A model generated the notes under the pieces. It made no database searches and was not told the DNA's origin. It saw nothing but the letters and a program-made list of their open reading frames with translations. From assembly GCA_038659295.1 (NCBI GenBank), contig JASNGC010000001.1, forward strand, positions 186,001-250,000: 64,000 bases of DNA. The letters run 5' to 3'. Made by a program: the position numbers and the translations under genes. Source of the stretch: Enterocytospora artemiae (lineage: Eukaryota > Microsporidia). Shown here one piece after another: positions 18,525 to 28,329 of this stretch. Every line of letters begins with the position of its first letter. Positions within the stretch are counted from its first letter, which is position 1.

Positions 18525-20462
18525 ATGTTGCGGAAGATAATCAGCAAGGGAAATGTTTTTAAACATATCAATTTCGACAATGTTATGAAAGAGACACCCA
18601 CTGGAGACAAAACCCTTTATGAAGTTTTTACAAATAGATTAAAAATAGATCCGAATGGCGAATTTTTAGGTTCTATCATAGGAGGAAAACTTTTGTATGA
18701 AACCAATCTACAAGTTAGTGAAAAGATTATCAAGCTGGGAAATTTTCTCAAGACTATTCTCAAATATGGTGAGTTTATTGGGATTTACAGTATAAATAGG
18801 CCAGAATGGACCATCACCGAGTATGCTGGATATTTGGCAAACAATCCTAATGTGCCACTATACTCCACTTTTCAGCCAGAAGCAATTTTGCATATTTTGA
18901 AGGAAACCGAAATGGAAGCTATTGTGGCTTCTTCTGTTAAGGCTAGGTCGCTTTTTGAAAATGTGCTTAGTGATTACCATTGCAAGCCTACATTAGAGCC
19001 AGATGCAGGAGATAATAGTGCCGACAAAACAGAAGCATCAGATGGCAATTCTAAAAGCAGTTATCGGGTTAATTTAAAGCATTTGATTTTAATGGATGAT
19101 GACGATAGTTCTATAGAGGAATCTTATAGGTCCCGTGGAATTACTGTGCACAGACTTACCAAAATTTTCCGAGATTCTACAATGACAGATGGTGCTATTG
19201 AAAAAACTCCTTGTACTCCAAGTGATATAGCTACTATTTGCTATACAAGCGGAACTTCGGGAATGCCAAAGGGTGTTATTTTAACACATGAAAATTTTGT
19301 TAGTCATATTTCAGGGTTTTGTAATGCAGCTACTGAAAATGACATTCCACGTCTCAATTACGATACTGTTTATATGTCTTATCTACCTCTTTCACATGTT
19401 TTCGAAAGAATTTGCTTTTCTATGACTGTGATGAAATCTTGTAGAATTGCATATTTCAGGGGCGATGTGAAATTACTACAAGACGATTATTCTATAATTC
19501 AGCCAACATTCGTTGCAGCAGTTCCCAGGGTTCTGAATATTTTTGAAGAAAGAATTTTGAAGGAGGTTAGTCAGAAAAACTTTTTGGTGAGATGTATTTT
19601 TAAGATAGCTATGAAATATAAAAAGTGGAGACAGAAAAGCGGGGTGTTCGAAACGCCAATTGTGGATAGACTTGTTTTTAAAAAGGTTGCTGATAAATTT
19701 GGTGGAAAGCTAACCAATTGTCTTTGTGGTGGCTCCTCAATAAATCCAGAAACTTTGAGTTTTATCCAGGCCGCACTCTGTATGAGAGTGTTTCAAGGGT
19801 ATGGCCAAACCGAAGGATTGGCTGCAAACATTGTTCAGCCTTTAGATTATATCGAAAGCGATACTGTTGGGGTGCCGTTTCCATCTACTCAAATCAGACT
19901 GGAGCCTGTTGATGGCTATCCAGCAAATTGTGGGGAAATATTGATGAATGGACCATCTATAATGAGTGGCTATTACAAGCAACCTGGATTGACTGAAAAA
20001 GCATTTATCTACATTGAGGGAGAGAAATGGTTAAAAACTGGGGATATTGCCAAATTTGAGAACGACCGGTTCTATATTGTGGGTAGAGTTAAGGAGATGT
20101 TTAAGACAAGTTATGGAGAGTATATTTCTCCAGAACATTTGGAAAATTACTTTACTGGAGGACTTATCAATGATCTATTTATATGTGCTCATCCTTACTC
20201 AGATGGCTTAATAGCTATTATTTATTCTGAAGATAACCTTACAAAGAGAACAGCTTTGTCAATCTTAAGGGAAAGAGGTAATGAGTTGGTGAATGAAAGA
20301 AAAATCAATAAGTATGAAATCCCCGCTCATGTAATCATTACAGCGATTCCATTTATTGAGCTAGATAGTGGAAATTTAATCACTCCATCTTTTAAGAAAA
20401 GAAGATTGCGTATTTATGAGTACTTTGCAAAGGAAATTGAAAAAGTAGAGTTATCTAAATAA
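18525..20462 (+). CDS. Long-chain acyl-CoA synthetase (fatty acid-CoA ligase)
   Basis: 645-residue member of the AMP-binding family. It activates long-chain fatty acids, probably scavenged from the host, to acyl-CoA for lipid synthesis. Motifs in order: NRPEWTITEYAGY near residue 88, the P-loop ICYTSGTSGMPKGVILTHEN near 240, SYLPLSHVFERI near 285, the YGQTEG motif near 425, the adenylate-binding WLKTGDIAKF near 505, GRVKEMFKTSYGEYISPE near 522, and the C-terminal TPSFKKRR. This order and the fatty-acid signature fit the eukaryotic ACSL/Faa group. The ATG at 18525 directly follows CCC. A near-complete paralogue lies head to head upstream, so the pair probably arose by inverted duplication. AATAAA overlaps the stop. 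No signal peptide is seen; membrane association is likely but inferred. Confidence 0.9.
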   Translation: MLRKIISKGNVFKHINFDNVMKETPTGDKTLYEVFTNRLKIDPNGEFLGSIIGGKLLYETNLQVSEKIIKLGNFLKTILKYGEFIGIYSINRPEWTITEYAGYLANNPNVPLYSTFQPEAILHILKETEMEAIVASSVKARSLFENVLSDYHCKPTLEPDAGDNSADKTEASDGNSKSSYRVNLKHLILMDDDDSSIEESYRSRGITVHRLTKIFRDSTMTDGAIEKTPCTPSDIATICYTSGTSGMPKGVILTHENFVSHISGFCNAATENDIPRLNYDTVYMSYLPLSHVFERICFSMTVMKSCRIAYFRGDVKLLQDDYSIIQPTFVAAVPRVLNIFEERILKEVSQKNFLVRCIFKIAMKYKKWRQKSGVFETPIVDRLVFKKVADKFGGKLTNCLCGGSSINPETLSFIQAALCMRVFQGYGQTEGLAANIVQPLDYIESDTVGVPFPSTQIRLEPVDGYPANCGEILMNGPSIMSGYYKQPGLTEKAFIYIEGEKWLKTGDIAKFENDRFYIVGRVKEMFKTSYGEYISPEHLENYFTGGLINDLFICAHPYSDGLIAIIYSEDNLTKRTALSILRERGNELVNERKINKYEIPAHVIITAIPFIELDSGNLITPSFKKRRLRIYEYFAKEIEKVELSK

Positions 20463-20610
20463 AAGGATTAGTAAGATTTTTTAAATTCTCCGTTTTTACT
20501 TCAAGAATTAATTATCCCATCACTGCTTTCGAATATATATTCATGACGGGATCTATCCCAGAATGTACTTCTTGGTAATTTAGTTTTTAAAATCCATCCT
20601 CCCCATTCGA

Positions 20611-21315
20611 ATGTCTAAGAAATATAGTTTCTTGAGTGCCTATGTTCCAGAAGCATTCATAAGCAATAATTTTATTGAACATGGCGAATTTTTGATTCCT
20701 AAATCACCGGGAAATAACATTTTTAGACACTTTGGGATAAAAGATCTCGATGGATTGCTCCTAAGCCATCTAGAAGTATTTTTCATCTATAAAACCCATC
20801 ACAATTTTGGAAGAAGTACTTCGAAAACCAAACTTTCCGATGAATTTGCAGTTGAAACAAATTCATTTGATGATGATGTAGATATCGATGTAAACGTATG
20901 TCTTTCATCAGGGCATAATGAAAACTCTGATGGTAGGAAATTAAATTTTATTAAAAAAATGCACAGCTGTGCTACATCAGGTATAAATCACCGCAAAGAC
21001 TCCAAGATAGACCCATCCATTCCGTTTCAATGTCAACCGTATTTTTACATTAAAAATCTGGGTTATAATATTTTGCAAAGAGGCGATAAATTAGTTTTAT
21101 ATAGAAAAACTGCCCAATTTAATAGGAATAATGCAGACTCAGTTGGAGAGTTTGTTATTAGGAACAAAAATGACAAGGTTACCTTTGATGGAGATGTTCC
21201 CATCACGGATAATGGTTTGGTTGTAGGAGTTATAGGTGAATCAGACTTTTGTTTCTTGAAAGTTGCATATTTAAAATGTTTAACCTTTGATACTCCCAAA
21301 GACCTATTAAAATAA
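20611..21315 (+). CDS. SEN54: tRNA-splicing endonuclease subunit Sen54
   Basis: 234 residues. The N-terminal block (GEFLIPKSPGNNIFRHFGIKDL, then LSHLEVFFIYK) follows the TSEN54 N-terminal domain, in which an ELKSPAGKFWQTMGF-like segment precedes a PEEALYLLE helix. The C-terminal block (FYIKNLGYNILQRG, LVLYRKTAQFNRNN, LVVGVIGESDFCFLKV, LTFDTPKDLLK) follows the family's HLKRLGYVVRR, YDVY...FRKNNPG, PLIFALVDHGDISFYS and FTLPQDV. Sen54 is the structural subunit paired with the catalytic Sen2 in the heterotetramer that removes tRNA introns. The middle (about 70-135) is an Asp/Ser-rich loop. At less than half of yeast Sen54 (467) it is strongly reduced. CCCC lies 9 nt upstream of the ATG. Its presence predicts intron-containing tRNAs in this genome. 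Confidence 0.72.
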   Translation: MSKKYSFLSAYVPEAFISNNFIEHGEFLIPKSPGNNIFRHFGIKDLDGLLLSHLEVFFIYKTHHNFGRSTSKTKLSDEFAVETNSFDDDVDIDVNVCLSSGHNENSDGRKLNFIKKMHSCATSGINHRKDSKIDPSIPFQCQPYFYIKNLGYNILQRGDKLVLYRKTAQFNRNNADSVGEFVIRNKNDKVTFDGDVPITDNGLVVGVIGESDFCFLKVAYLKCLTFDTPKDLLK

Positions 21316-21823
21316 GAACTTAGTAGCATAATCAGCTATCAAGGTACAAAAACATATCATGGTATAAGTGGTTGCATTAACAGTACAGTACATACTTTCA
21401 ATAAAGTATCAGTTATGTGGCTTTAACTTTCAATGTTTTTCCTGCTAAATATCTTTGGATAAGACCAAATTAGTTTGCATTAAACTATTAGATTTTTGGA
21501 TTGAAAATTTTAAGTAATAAAAGGCTTAAATAATCAATGAAATGAGGTAGTTCAAATTTAATAGTTTTCAGATAATAACTCAACGAAGTAGAAGTTTGTA
21601 ATTGGTCATATCCTAACAGTATAAACTAATTGAACCATATATTTATCAATAAAAGAACCTATTTATATTCATTATGACAACAAAGATGATAAGGAAATTT
21701 TTTTACCTATTGTAATTTGTTGATTCTACTTGTGCTATTTGATCCTGGCTTTTAATTCCATGTCATTCAATTTTTTGTGTAAACCTTCAATTTCAAATGA
21801 AAAAAATAAAAAATAGATAGCCC
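21316..21823. other. intergenic region, no gene seen
   Basis: 508 nt, AT-rich, between SEN54 and the CPSF100 gene on the same strand. No frame with a CCC-marked start and no tRNA-like boxes were seen. Confidence 0.5.
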
Positions 21824-24328
21824 ATGTTGAAAATCAACGACGAGTGTAATAGAAAGAATTGTCAAAATAATCCCACTCAAGGCTTCCAGTCTCATACCCT
21901 TAAGCTAGATGAATATTCAGATGCTCTGGGATCACGTTTATTGCTGGATAGCGAGCCGAACAACTCCATGACATTTAAACCATTGGTAGATTCTTCAACA
22001 GGGGTATTCTGTCATCTTTTAACTATTAAGACAGATGTTGTTACAAAAATCATTGTTGATTGTGGTATTGGTCCAACATTTGATTACAGTATTTATACAG
22101 AAGATATTTTGAATGAAATTCGTACCAGTGATTGTATTTTAATTACCTCTTTTGATATTTCACATTTTGGAGCCATTGGATTGTTTACAGACATGAAAGT
22201 ATATTGTAGTGTTCCTACGGCTACTCTTGGTAAGATCATGCTAGATAATGCACACTCCAAGGCAAAAATTATAAAGATTAAGAGAACGAACGAAGAAGAC
22301 TCCATCAGTAATTGCACATCGGAACTGGAAAAGTCACCAAACATGGAGGATATCCACAAACCTCAATTATATTATCATGATGTAATTGATGAGTGTGAAC
22401 AGCTGCAACACCAAGAATCTGATAATAAAGTGTATGGGGATGACTATACTCCAACCCTAGAGTATCTTATGCCAGAAGATCCAATTTTAGATCATGGTGC
22501 CAATACTATTAGGAAAGATGATGCAAGACACGATTTTTTCTATCCAGAGATCAATCATACAATTTTAAATGACATAAATGTTACAATGATCAAGTACTGC
22601 CAGCCTTTCAAGGTTAAAAATATAGAAATCTGTGCCTACAATGCGGGCTGCATTGTTGGAAATTGTGTGTACAAAATTCAATCAAACCTGGATACTATTT
22701 CTGTTGGATATAATTTTAATCACAGAAAAGAAAACTATTTGGATGGATTATCAAGTTCCATTAGTTCTGATACAATCATTTCCAACTCCAAATATACTAT
22801 TCCTGGTGGACCAATGCTGAAGTTGTGTGATTTGGATAGACCCATCGATAGCAAATTCGACAACATTATATCTCATAGTAGCAAGAATAATGTTTTACTT
22901 AAGGAAAGGGATGAGGATATAAATGGATTCATCAAAAGAGTGAAGGGTAAGGTTATTATAAGCATCTGTATGTCAAGACTTATAGAGTTATTACTAGTCA
23001 TAAAGACGGGAATCTATGTGGTATCAAACATTAATATCATGGACAGAGTGAGATCCATGGCAGAGTGGGCAGGATCAAGGTCTTCAATACTGTTCGATTT
23101 AAACATTACTTTTGGAAAAATTGATGGGATTAATAAAAAAGTTATTATTGTGGCTAATGACTACGGAAATTCTGCATATTTAGGGAATATTCTGAACAAA
23201 TTTCATGGGAAACACGATGCTCTAATTATTGTTAACTCTGAAAAGGTAATAGGGCACTTTAATGGAAAAGATCGAGATGAAGCTGATATCACAAATAATG
23301 ATAAGACTGCATTTACTAACTGTGCCAATAGAAGATCGAAAGTTAGCAATTTACCCAAGACTTTGAAATTTCCAATTTATGAGTTTAAGTATGAATGGAT
23401 TAGAGTGGACAATGAAGTGGAGGTTAGGAGCAGTACTGATTGTACAAAACCAGTAGATAGCAAAAATTGGTATGAGACAACCTCAACTATTTTTGACAAG
23501 CTTGGAGATAAAAAATTCCCACCTAAAAATAGAATTTTACTTGACAACGATTATGGAGAGCCTGTTGTATTTGATTTTGATGATGTTTTGGAAACTGAGA
23601 TTCAGCCTTCAAAACCAGAAGAGGTTGAGGTTGAGACGATCTTGGATGCTGGTCAAGTTATCGAAATCTCCAATCCATGCTATGCTGGTAATTCATCTAA
23701 TGATGAAATGGTCGTGTATTTTTATAACTTTTTGGGTGTAAGCGATCTAAGAAGTATAAAAACGGCTTTTGAGGGATTTTCACCTAAGCAGATAGTTGTG
23801 GTTCCTGATGGCATTTTTTCGGGATCACTTTTTCACTCTTCGTTGGCTCTTGATAAGAAGTATGAAGTCTATTCATGCTTGGATGAGATTTCAATAGCAC
23901 TTCCTAGAACGATCAGACAAATTAAAATTTCCGATGAAATTGCAACATTACCATATAAAAAAATAGGTTCAAAAAGGGTAGTCCTTGAAAGATGTAAAGA
24001 AGCTAATTTGATACTGTCAAAATACACTAAATCAGAAGAGAATCAAAGTACTTCTGAATGTATCCAAGATGATGATAATTGTCCTGTGTTATCCAAGGAA
24101 GATAATGATTTTAAGTTAAATGTGGCTATTTCTCAATTAAACCCCCAAAAATTAAAAAATGAACTCGTTAAAAACAATTTTTATGTGGAAATTGTTGAAA
24201 ATGAGTTGCTAGTCGAAGAAAAGCTGAAAATTACATTTAAACAAGGTAAAATATTTGTAGAATCTGAAGAAAATGATTTGCTTGTTGCCATACGAGATAT
24301 TTTGTACACCAATGTGGCTATTTTATAG
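21824..24328 (+). CDS. Cleavage and polyadenylation factor CPSF100/Cft2-like
   Basis: 834-residue metallo-beta-lactamase/beta-CASP protein. The N-terminal region reads CHLLTIKTDVVTKIIVDCG, then LITSFDISHFGAIGLF where an active enzyme would have the HxHxDH zinc motif, then VYCSVPTATLGKIML. This is the degenerate, non-catalytic pattern of CPSF100/Cft2, the partner of the nuclease CPSF73 in mRNA 3'-end cleavage. Further support comes from TISVGYNFNHRKENYLDG, which parallels the VYAVDFNHKREIHLNG strand of CPSF100, and from AEWAGSR in the beta-CASP region. The region about 160-245 is an acidic insert. The C-terminal third is divergent. CCC sits directly before the ATG. It presumably acts on the AATAAA signals found at most stop codons here. 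Confidence 0.8.
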   Translation: MLKINDECNRKNCQNNPTQGFQSHTLKLDEYSDALGSRLLLDSEPNNSMTFKPLVDSSTGVFCHLLTIKTDVVTKIIVDCGIGPTFDYSIYTEDILNEIRTSDCILITSFDISHFGAIGLFTDMKVYCSVPTATLGKIMLDNAHSKAKIIKIKRTNEEDSISNCTSELEKSPNMEDIHKPQLYYHDVIDECEQLQHQESDNKVYGDDYTPTLEYLMPEDPILDHGANTIRKDDARHDFFYPEINHTILNDINVTMIKYCQPFKVKNIEICAYNAGCIVGNCVYKIQSNLDTISVGYNFNHRKENYLDGLSSSISSDTIISNSKYTIPGGPMLKLCDLDRPIDSKFDNIISHSSKNNVLLKERDEDINGFIKRVKGKVIISICMSRLIELLLVIKTGIYVVSNINIMDRVRSMAEWAGSRSSILFDLNITFGKIDGINKKVIIVANDYGNSAYLGNILNKFHGKHDALIIVNSEKVIGHFNGKDRDEADITNNDKTAFTNCANRRSKVSNLPKTLKFPIYEFKYEWIRVDNEVEVRSSTDCTKPVDSKNWYETTSTIFDKLGDKKFPPKNRILLDNDYGEPVVFDFDDVLETEIQPSKPEEVEVETILDAGQVIEISNPCYAGNSSNDEMVVYFYNFLGVSDLRSIKTAFEGFSPKQIVVVPDGIFSGSLFHSSLALDKKYEVYSCLDEISIALPRTIRQIKISDEIATLPYKKIGSKRVVLERCKEANLILSKYTKSEENQSTSECIQDDDNCPVLSKEDNDFKLNVAISQLNPQKLKNELVKNNFYVEIVENELLVEEKLKITFKQGKIFVESEENDLLVAIRDILYTNVAIL

Positions 24329-24534
24329 AAATTTCCAGGTTCATTGTACATGAATGTTTAATAATAAAAGTTTTAGATGCTTTGTAGAAAATCTATTTAT
24401 TCTGGACTGAATAGGATGATATGTGTAAAAGAGTCAAATCCTGCTGCTTCTAGACAAGAGTGTAACTGTTTGTAAATCCTTTGAACTTATATTTTGGTTA
24501 ATTTCAATCAGCTGATATAGTAATACACGGGGAA

Positions 24535-25437
24535 TTATTCATTTCTATTTCTCTTGATATTCTTAGTTTTAAATAAATCATTAACAATAAATGGATTATC
24601 TTTGAGTTTTGGGAACAATGTACTTTTCAGTGTAGACGAAGCAGGACTTTGTACATCTAAGGAGGTATTATCATCTAACTTAAAACGCTTTAAAATATTT
24701 GTTATTTCATAGGTAGCATCGGCAGCTCGTTTAGACTGAGCCACATTTTCAATACTTTGGAACGCATTTTTTAGCTCTCCAAAGTTGTAGGTTCGCTGAT
24801 ATAATTCTTCAGATTTCCAAGTATATAGTTTGTCATCAGAAACAGATTGCCTCTTATTTCTATAAGTATGTGATCCTATAATACCACCTGTAGGTGATTT
24901 TGGCATTGTATTGATACCATTCTGGAGAAATTCATCATTTTCAAAACTATCCACTGCATTTCGTTTTTGAGGCATGATATCATCATTTCCTGGTTTATTA
25001 ATTTTAATTTCTGTACGGATATTTTGTTGACTAGCAAAATTGTTGAAAAATTTCGTACTCCCATGCTCCTGAGAGTGCACAATATTGTCTACCAACAATC
25101 CATTCGGTGTGGATTCAGGTTTTGAGGAATTTTCAAAGATATCAACACCATTTAGATGTATATCATCGCTCCTTCCTCTAAATCCTGCCGCCACACCATG
25201 TGTATTATTGTGTACTGTACCAAGATTCTGCATTAATTCTTCTTCAAATGTATCTGTTGTCGAGTCCCTAACAAATCCAATCCCTCTAACCAATGAATTT
25301 TCAGTTTTGGGTTGATTATATGAGTTCACTGTCTGTGTTATTTCTATATCTGAAGTATCATTGAGCAAATTCCTATCTATAATAATTGTTTTTGAACGTG
25401 TGGATCTTCTTCTTGATTTAGGTCGGATATATTCCAT
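24535..25437 (-). CDS. unrecognised protein
   Basis: 300 residues, not recognised. The start is very basic (RPKSRRRSTRSKTIIIDRN). The middle is Asn/Ser-rich and probably disordered. The last 90 residues look more ordered, with amphipathic helices (FGELKNAFQSIENVAQ, ATYEITNILKRFKL) and a basic tail. The basic start followed by IIIDRN faintly recalls the central segment of cohesin kleisins, but the conserved kleisin ends are missing, so I do not use that name. The composition suggests a nuclear protein. The start follows CCC directly (CCC-ATG on the minus strand); a TTG two codons upstream is rejected for that reason. Confidence 0.55.
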   Translation of the reverse strand: MEYIRPKSRRRSTRSKTIIIDRNLLNDTSDIEITQTVNSYNQPKTENSLVRGIGFVRDSTTDTFEEELMQNLGTVHNNTHGVAAGFRGRSDDIHLNGVDIFENSSKPESTPNGLLVDNIVHSQEHGSTKFFNNFASQQNIRTEIKINKPGNDDIMPQKRNAVDSFENDEFLQNGINTMPKSPTGGIIGSHTYRNKRQSVSDDKLYTWKSEELYQRTYNFGELKNAFQSIENVAQSKRAADATYEITNILKRFKLDDNTSLDVQSPASSTLKSTLFPKLKDNPFIVNDLFKTKNIKRNRNE

Positions 25438-25744
25438 GGGCAAGTAAACAAATTAATATATTTAAAATTTAAAAGAATCATCAATGTAACAAATCCTTGA
25501 GATTATTCCAAAAGACTTTGAAAATCTCCAGAATATCATCATTTTATGGAGATTAACTACAATAAATTATATTAACCATAATATTCACTCAGCGCATATT
25601 ATCAAAAATATCATACAAACCAGTGTATCATGAATAGATAGAATTCCATTTGTGTTGCCTTCAATCAAAAGCAACCAATCAGGAAATCAATTCATATCAG
25701 TAAGGCAATAGTTAAAAAATAAACAAAAGTTTTCACAAAAGCAT
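25438..25744. other. intergenic region, no gene seen
   Basis: About 300 nt of AT-rich sequence between two minus-strand genes. AATAAA overlaps the stop of the upstream Ars2-like gene; nothing else stands out. Confidence 0.5.
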
Positions 25745-26851
25745 TTATTCTTCCAAATTTCCAGAATACACTTGTGGAATATTGTACCGAACCATGTTAT
25801 ATTCAGGCCTTAACTTACCGAACCATGGTGTATACTTATATTCGTTCATTTTATACCGTTCGTTCGTAGCTGTTCCATCAATCCACGATAGCAAAAATAA
25901 ATCCATATTTTTTGCCATACTAGTTAAATTGTTGACTTCATCAGATAGCTCAATATGAACACCTACAATATGATTCACTGCACCCTCCTCACTTTCGAAC
26001 ATCTTATGGCATTCCATACATCTTATTCCATCACGAGAGCTATGGAAGTACGGCTTCAGCCATGATGAAGACTCTTTTAAGGAATCAAGTAAAGACCTTC
26101 CGTCTTTGAACAAATCTATAAAGAGTTCTAAGGTCCTATGAGATGGAAATGTCCTCTCATGAGAAAATCCACAAACATCATACATTTGAATTTCTGAATC
26201 AAACCTAATATTGCAGGTTGTGCAATATAAAAAGTCCTTTCTCAACTGCTTTGTAAGTTCCTTGGCAGTTAAACCTTCAATGTCTATCTCTACTGATCCC
26301 TCAAGCCTCATCCCCATGGATTCTAAGTTTTCATATACACTTCTCAGTTGTTTTTCGCTGAAGTTATCATTATCATCAACAATTTCTTGAGAAAATGTAA
26401 AACTTTTCAAATTTTCAACAGGAAATCTACTCAATATATACAAATCCCTTTCAAAATTATAGTCAAACCCATTCTGACAAATATGCATTCCATCAGCTTT
26501 ATTTCCATACCTTTCAAATATTTCACTAGTCGATCCAACCACATGCTGGATACGATACCAAGAACCTTGACTTCTATCCTCAAGGTTATTCGTAAAATCA
26601 AACCTACCATCGTATTTGTTTCCAGAAAGATATCTCTCCTTAAACCAAGGCTTTTGTTTAAACCTTTCTAAGCATTCTCTAAAAATATTTGCATAGTATT
26701 TTATTCTATACTGTTCATAGCATCCATTGGGGATTATAGAAAGGAATTCAGATTTGGTCAGAACTCTAAGCTGTTGAAGCAGCTGCTCCTCATCTATCTT
26801 ACCGCTTAGATCGCAATTTTTATCATCAGCCAGCTTTCTTTTCTGATTCAT
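25745..26851 (-). CDS. Ars2/Serrate-like zinc-finger protein
   Basis: 368 residues. Three blocks match Ars2 (animals), SERRATE (plants) and Pir2 (fission yeast) in the right order. First, residues about 32-75: LTKSEFL, a YEQYRIKYYANIF helix and PWFKERYLSG, against family TFKQFL, YNDYK and EWFRSKYHP. Second, the core segment FLYCTTCNIRF...YDVCGFSHERTF (about 208-234), against the family's SLDYYNTCEY and GIIHVR. Third, a C2H2 finger with Cys278, Cys281, His294 and His299, against [20 protein letters not shown], followed by a helix and an Arg-Tyr-Asn C-terminus. Ars2 links the nuclear cap-binding complex to RNA processing and decay. The usual RRM and long acidic linker are missing or very short. 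CCC lies 2 nt before the ATG. Plausible, not certain. Confidence 0.55.
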   Translation of the reverse strand: MNQKRKLADDKNCDLSGKIDEEQLLQQLRVLTKSEFLSIIPNGCYEQYRIKYYANIFRECLERFKQKPWFKERYLSGNKYDGRFDFTNNLEDRSQGSWYRIQHVVGSTSEIFERYGNKADGMHICQNGFDYNFERDLYILSRFPVENLKSFTFSQEIVDDNDNFSEKQLRSVYENLESMGMRLEGSVEIDIEGLTAKELTKQLRKDFLYCTTCNIRFDSEIQMYDVCGFSHERTFPSHRTLELFIDLFKDGRSLLDSLKESSSWLKPYFHSSRDGIRCMECHKMFESEEGAVNHIVGVHIELSDEVNNLTSMAKNMDLFLLSWIDGTATNERYKMNEYKYTPWFGKLRPEYNMVRYNIPQVYSGNLEE

Positions 26852-27107
26852 AGGGCTATGAAATTTCTAAAAATTTATAACAAATCAAAAATAATTCAAC
26901 CGTTATTATATAAAGAACTGTATGTAGAGTTAGGTTTAAAAATTGATTGATTCTAGAGCACTATACACAACGTAAGTCCAAGTTTTGCATCCAACATAAT
27001 ATAGCTAAAATAATTAGCACCAATATATCATATCTCAAATGGTGTACTAAATAAATTTTTTTGACAAGAAATTACGAATTGTTACTCTATGTACCCGAGT
27101 TTATATA

Positions 27108-27656
27108 TTATAATGTGTACTTAATATTAATATTCGAATTAAACCACAGGAGCTCGTAGCCGTCCTCAGTGGTAAACAGTAACTCGTACTTAATATCAGG
27201 CATTTGAAGATATGTACTCGATAGCACTTTGTAGATATCATTGACCAAGTCATCACTAATTTCATTGATAACATCCTTGATTCGTATTAAATAGGCATTT
27301 CCCCAGGCAAAATCTTCACTTGTAATCAAGTCTCGAACAACATTCTTTGGTACATTGTATACACTTGTTATAGTATAATCAATGTCATCAAATGTAAGTG
27401 TTTGTGTCAGATAGTGATGTTTTGTTGTTAAAACATCATGATTACGCTCATCACAAAGTAAATTACAGAAGTCTTTAGACTCATCACTCAGAATATCAAA
27501 GAATGCACATTTTGATACTAAAACTGTTGTGTAATTGTCATCAAATGCATTGTCTACAATGAGTCTTTTTATTACATCAAGATCTTCGCCATTACCTCTC
27601 TCACCTATTCCTATTGATAAAACTTTGTCAGATAGTTTTTTAATCTTAACATCCAT
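27108..27656 (-). CDS. unrecognised protein
   Basis: 182 residues, not recognised. It reads like a compact alpha/beta domain with alternating strands and helices (KVLSIGIG, YTTVLVSKCAFF, LTFDDIDYTITSVYN, AYLIRIKDVINEI, KYELLFTTEDGYELLWF). No transmembrane segment, cysteine motif or nucleotide-binding motif is visible. Composition is ordinary and well balanced, so it is very likely a real protein. No classical CCC precedes the ATG; only a CGG/CCG-containing stretch is near. Confidence 0.6.
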   Translation of the reverse strand: MDVKIKKLSDKVLSIGIGERGNGEDLDVIKRLIVDNAFDDNYTTVLVSKCAFFDILSDESKDFCNLLCDERNHDVLTTKHHYLTQTLTFDDIDYTITSVYNVPKNVVRDLITSEDFAWGNAYLIRIKDVINEISDDLVNDIYKVLSSTYLQMPDIKYELLFTTEDGYELLWFNSNINIKYTL

Positions 27657-28329
27657 TTTACCGTAGGACGGTTTTTTGAAATAATTTATAGCTCACTTTT
27701 TTGGTTATATTCATTAATAATGCCCTTTATGTTTAATTTTTCAAATTAACCTAAAACAGCAGCTTATAATTAAAATAAGATATTTTTTCACAAGCCAAAC
27801 TATCTTTTATTACCACCAACCAGTTTTTTCTCTGATTTATAGAGTTATGAAATTCATCTCTACACAAAAGCCTCCAGATTAATATTCGTAGAAATCACAA
27901 ATAACAGTACTTTATTGATAGTTAAGAGGAATATTTTTTTGAAGAAGCCTATCTCTGCAGTTAAATATAGATGTTGATGAGGATTAGGAGGAAATTAGTT
28001 TAAATAAATAGATGTATTGTTATTGTACTAACCAATAAAGCCTTAAAGGTCAAAAATGTAGTAGATATATTATCACCGATAAAATATAAATAATGTGTAA
28101 ATGCAATAGAAAGAAGATTTGAAAGCTTAAAAATTCTAGATCATAAGTATCCAATGATACTTTATTGATTAAGGCATAATTACAGGTGGGTATTGACATC
28201 TTTAGATATGTCCCTATGTGACATTAGTATGACTTTATCCAAGTCATAAGGATTTAATATAGCAGTATAACTGTTATACTGATTGGCCTCATCCTGCTTT
28301 TGCTTTTCAAAATTAGAATTTTTTTATCC
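27657..28329. other. intergenic region, no complete gene seen
   Basis: 673 nt of AT-rich DNA between divergent genes. It contains a TACTAAC at 28027-28033 followed by AAAG, but no credible 5' splice site upstream. The 12-mer TACTTTATTGAT occurs twice, about 240 nt apart. Confidence 0.5.

Noticed and set aside
24535..25437. Kleisin (Rad21/Rec8) identity for the unknown protein
   Set aside because: Only a short basic stretch followed by IIIDRN resembles the kleisin middle region; both conserved ends of kleisins are missing.
25745..26851. SF3a60/Prp9-type zinc-finger protein as alternative for the Ars2-like gene
   Set aside because: The C2H2 finger alone fits either, but the N-terminal PWFKERY block and the central CNIRF...GFSHERTF block follow Ars2 order instead.
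28027..28040. TACTAAC followed by AAAG as an intron 3' end
   Set aside because: No GTAAG/GTATG-type donor with an open exon in the preceding 200 nt; a chance match is likely in AT-rich DNA.
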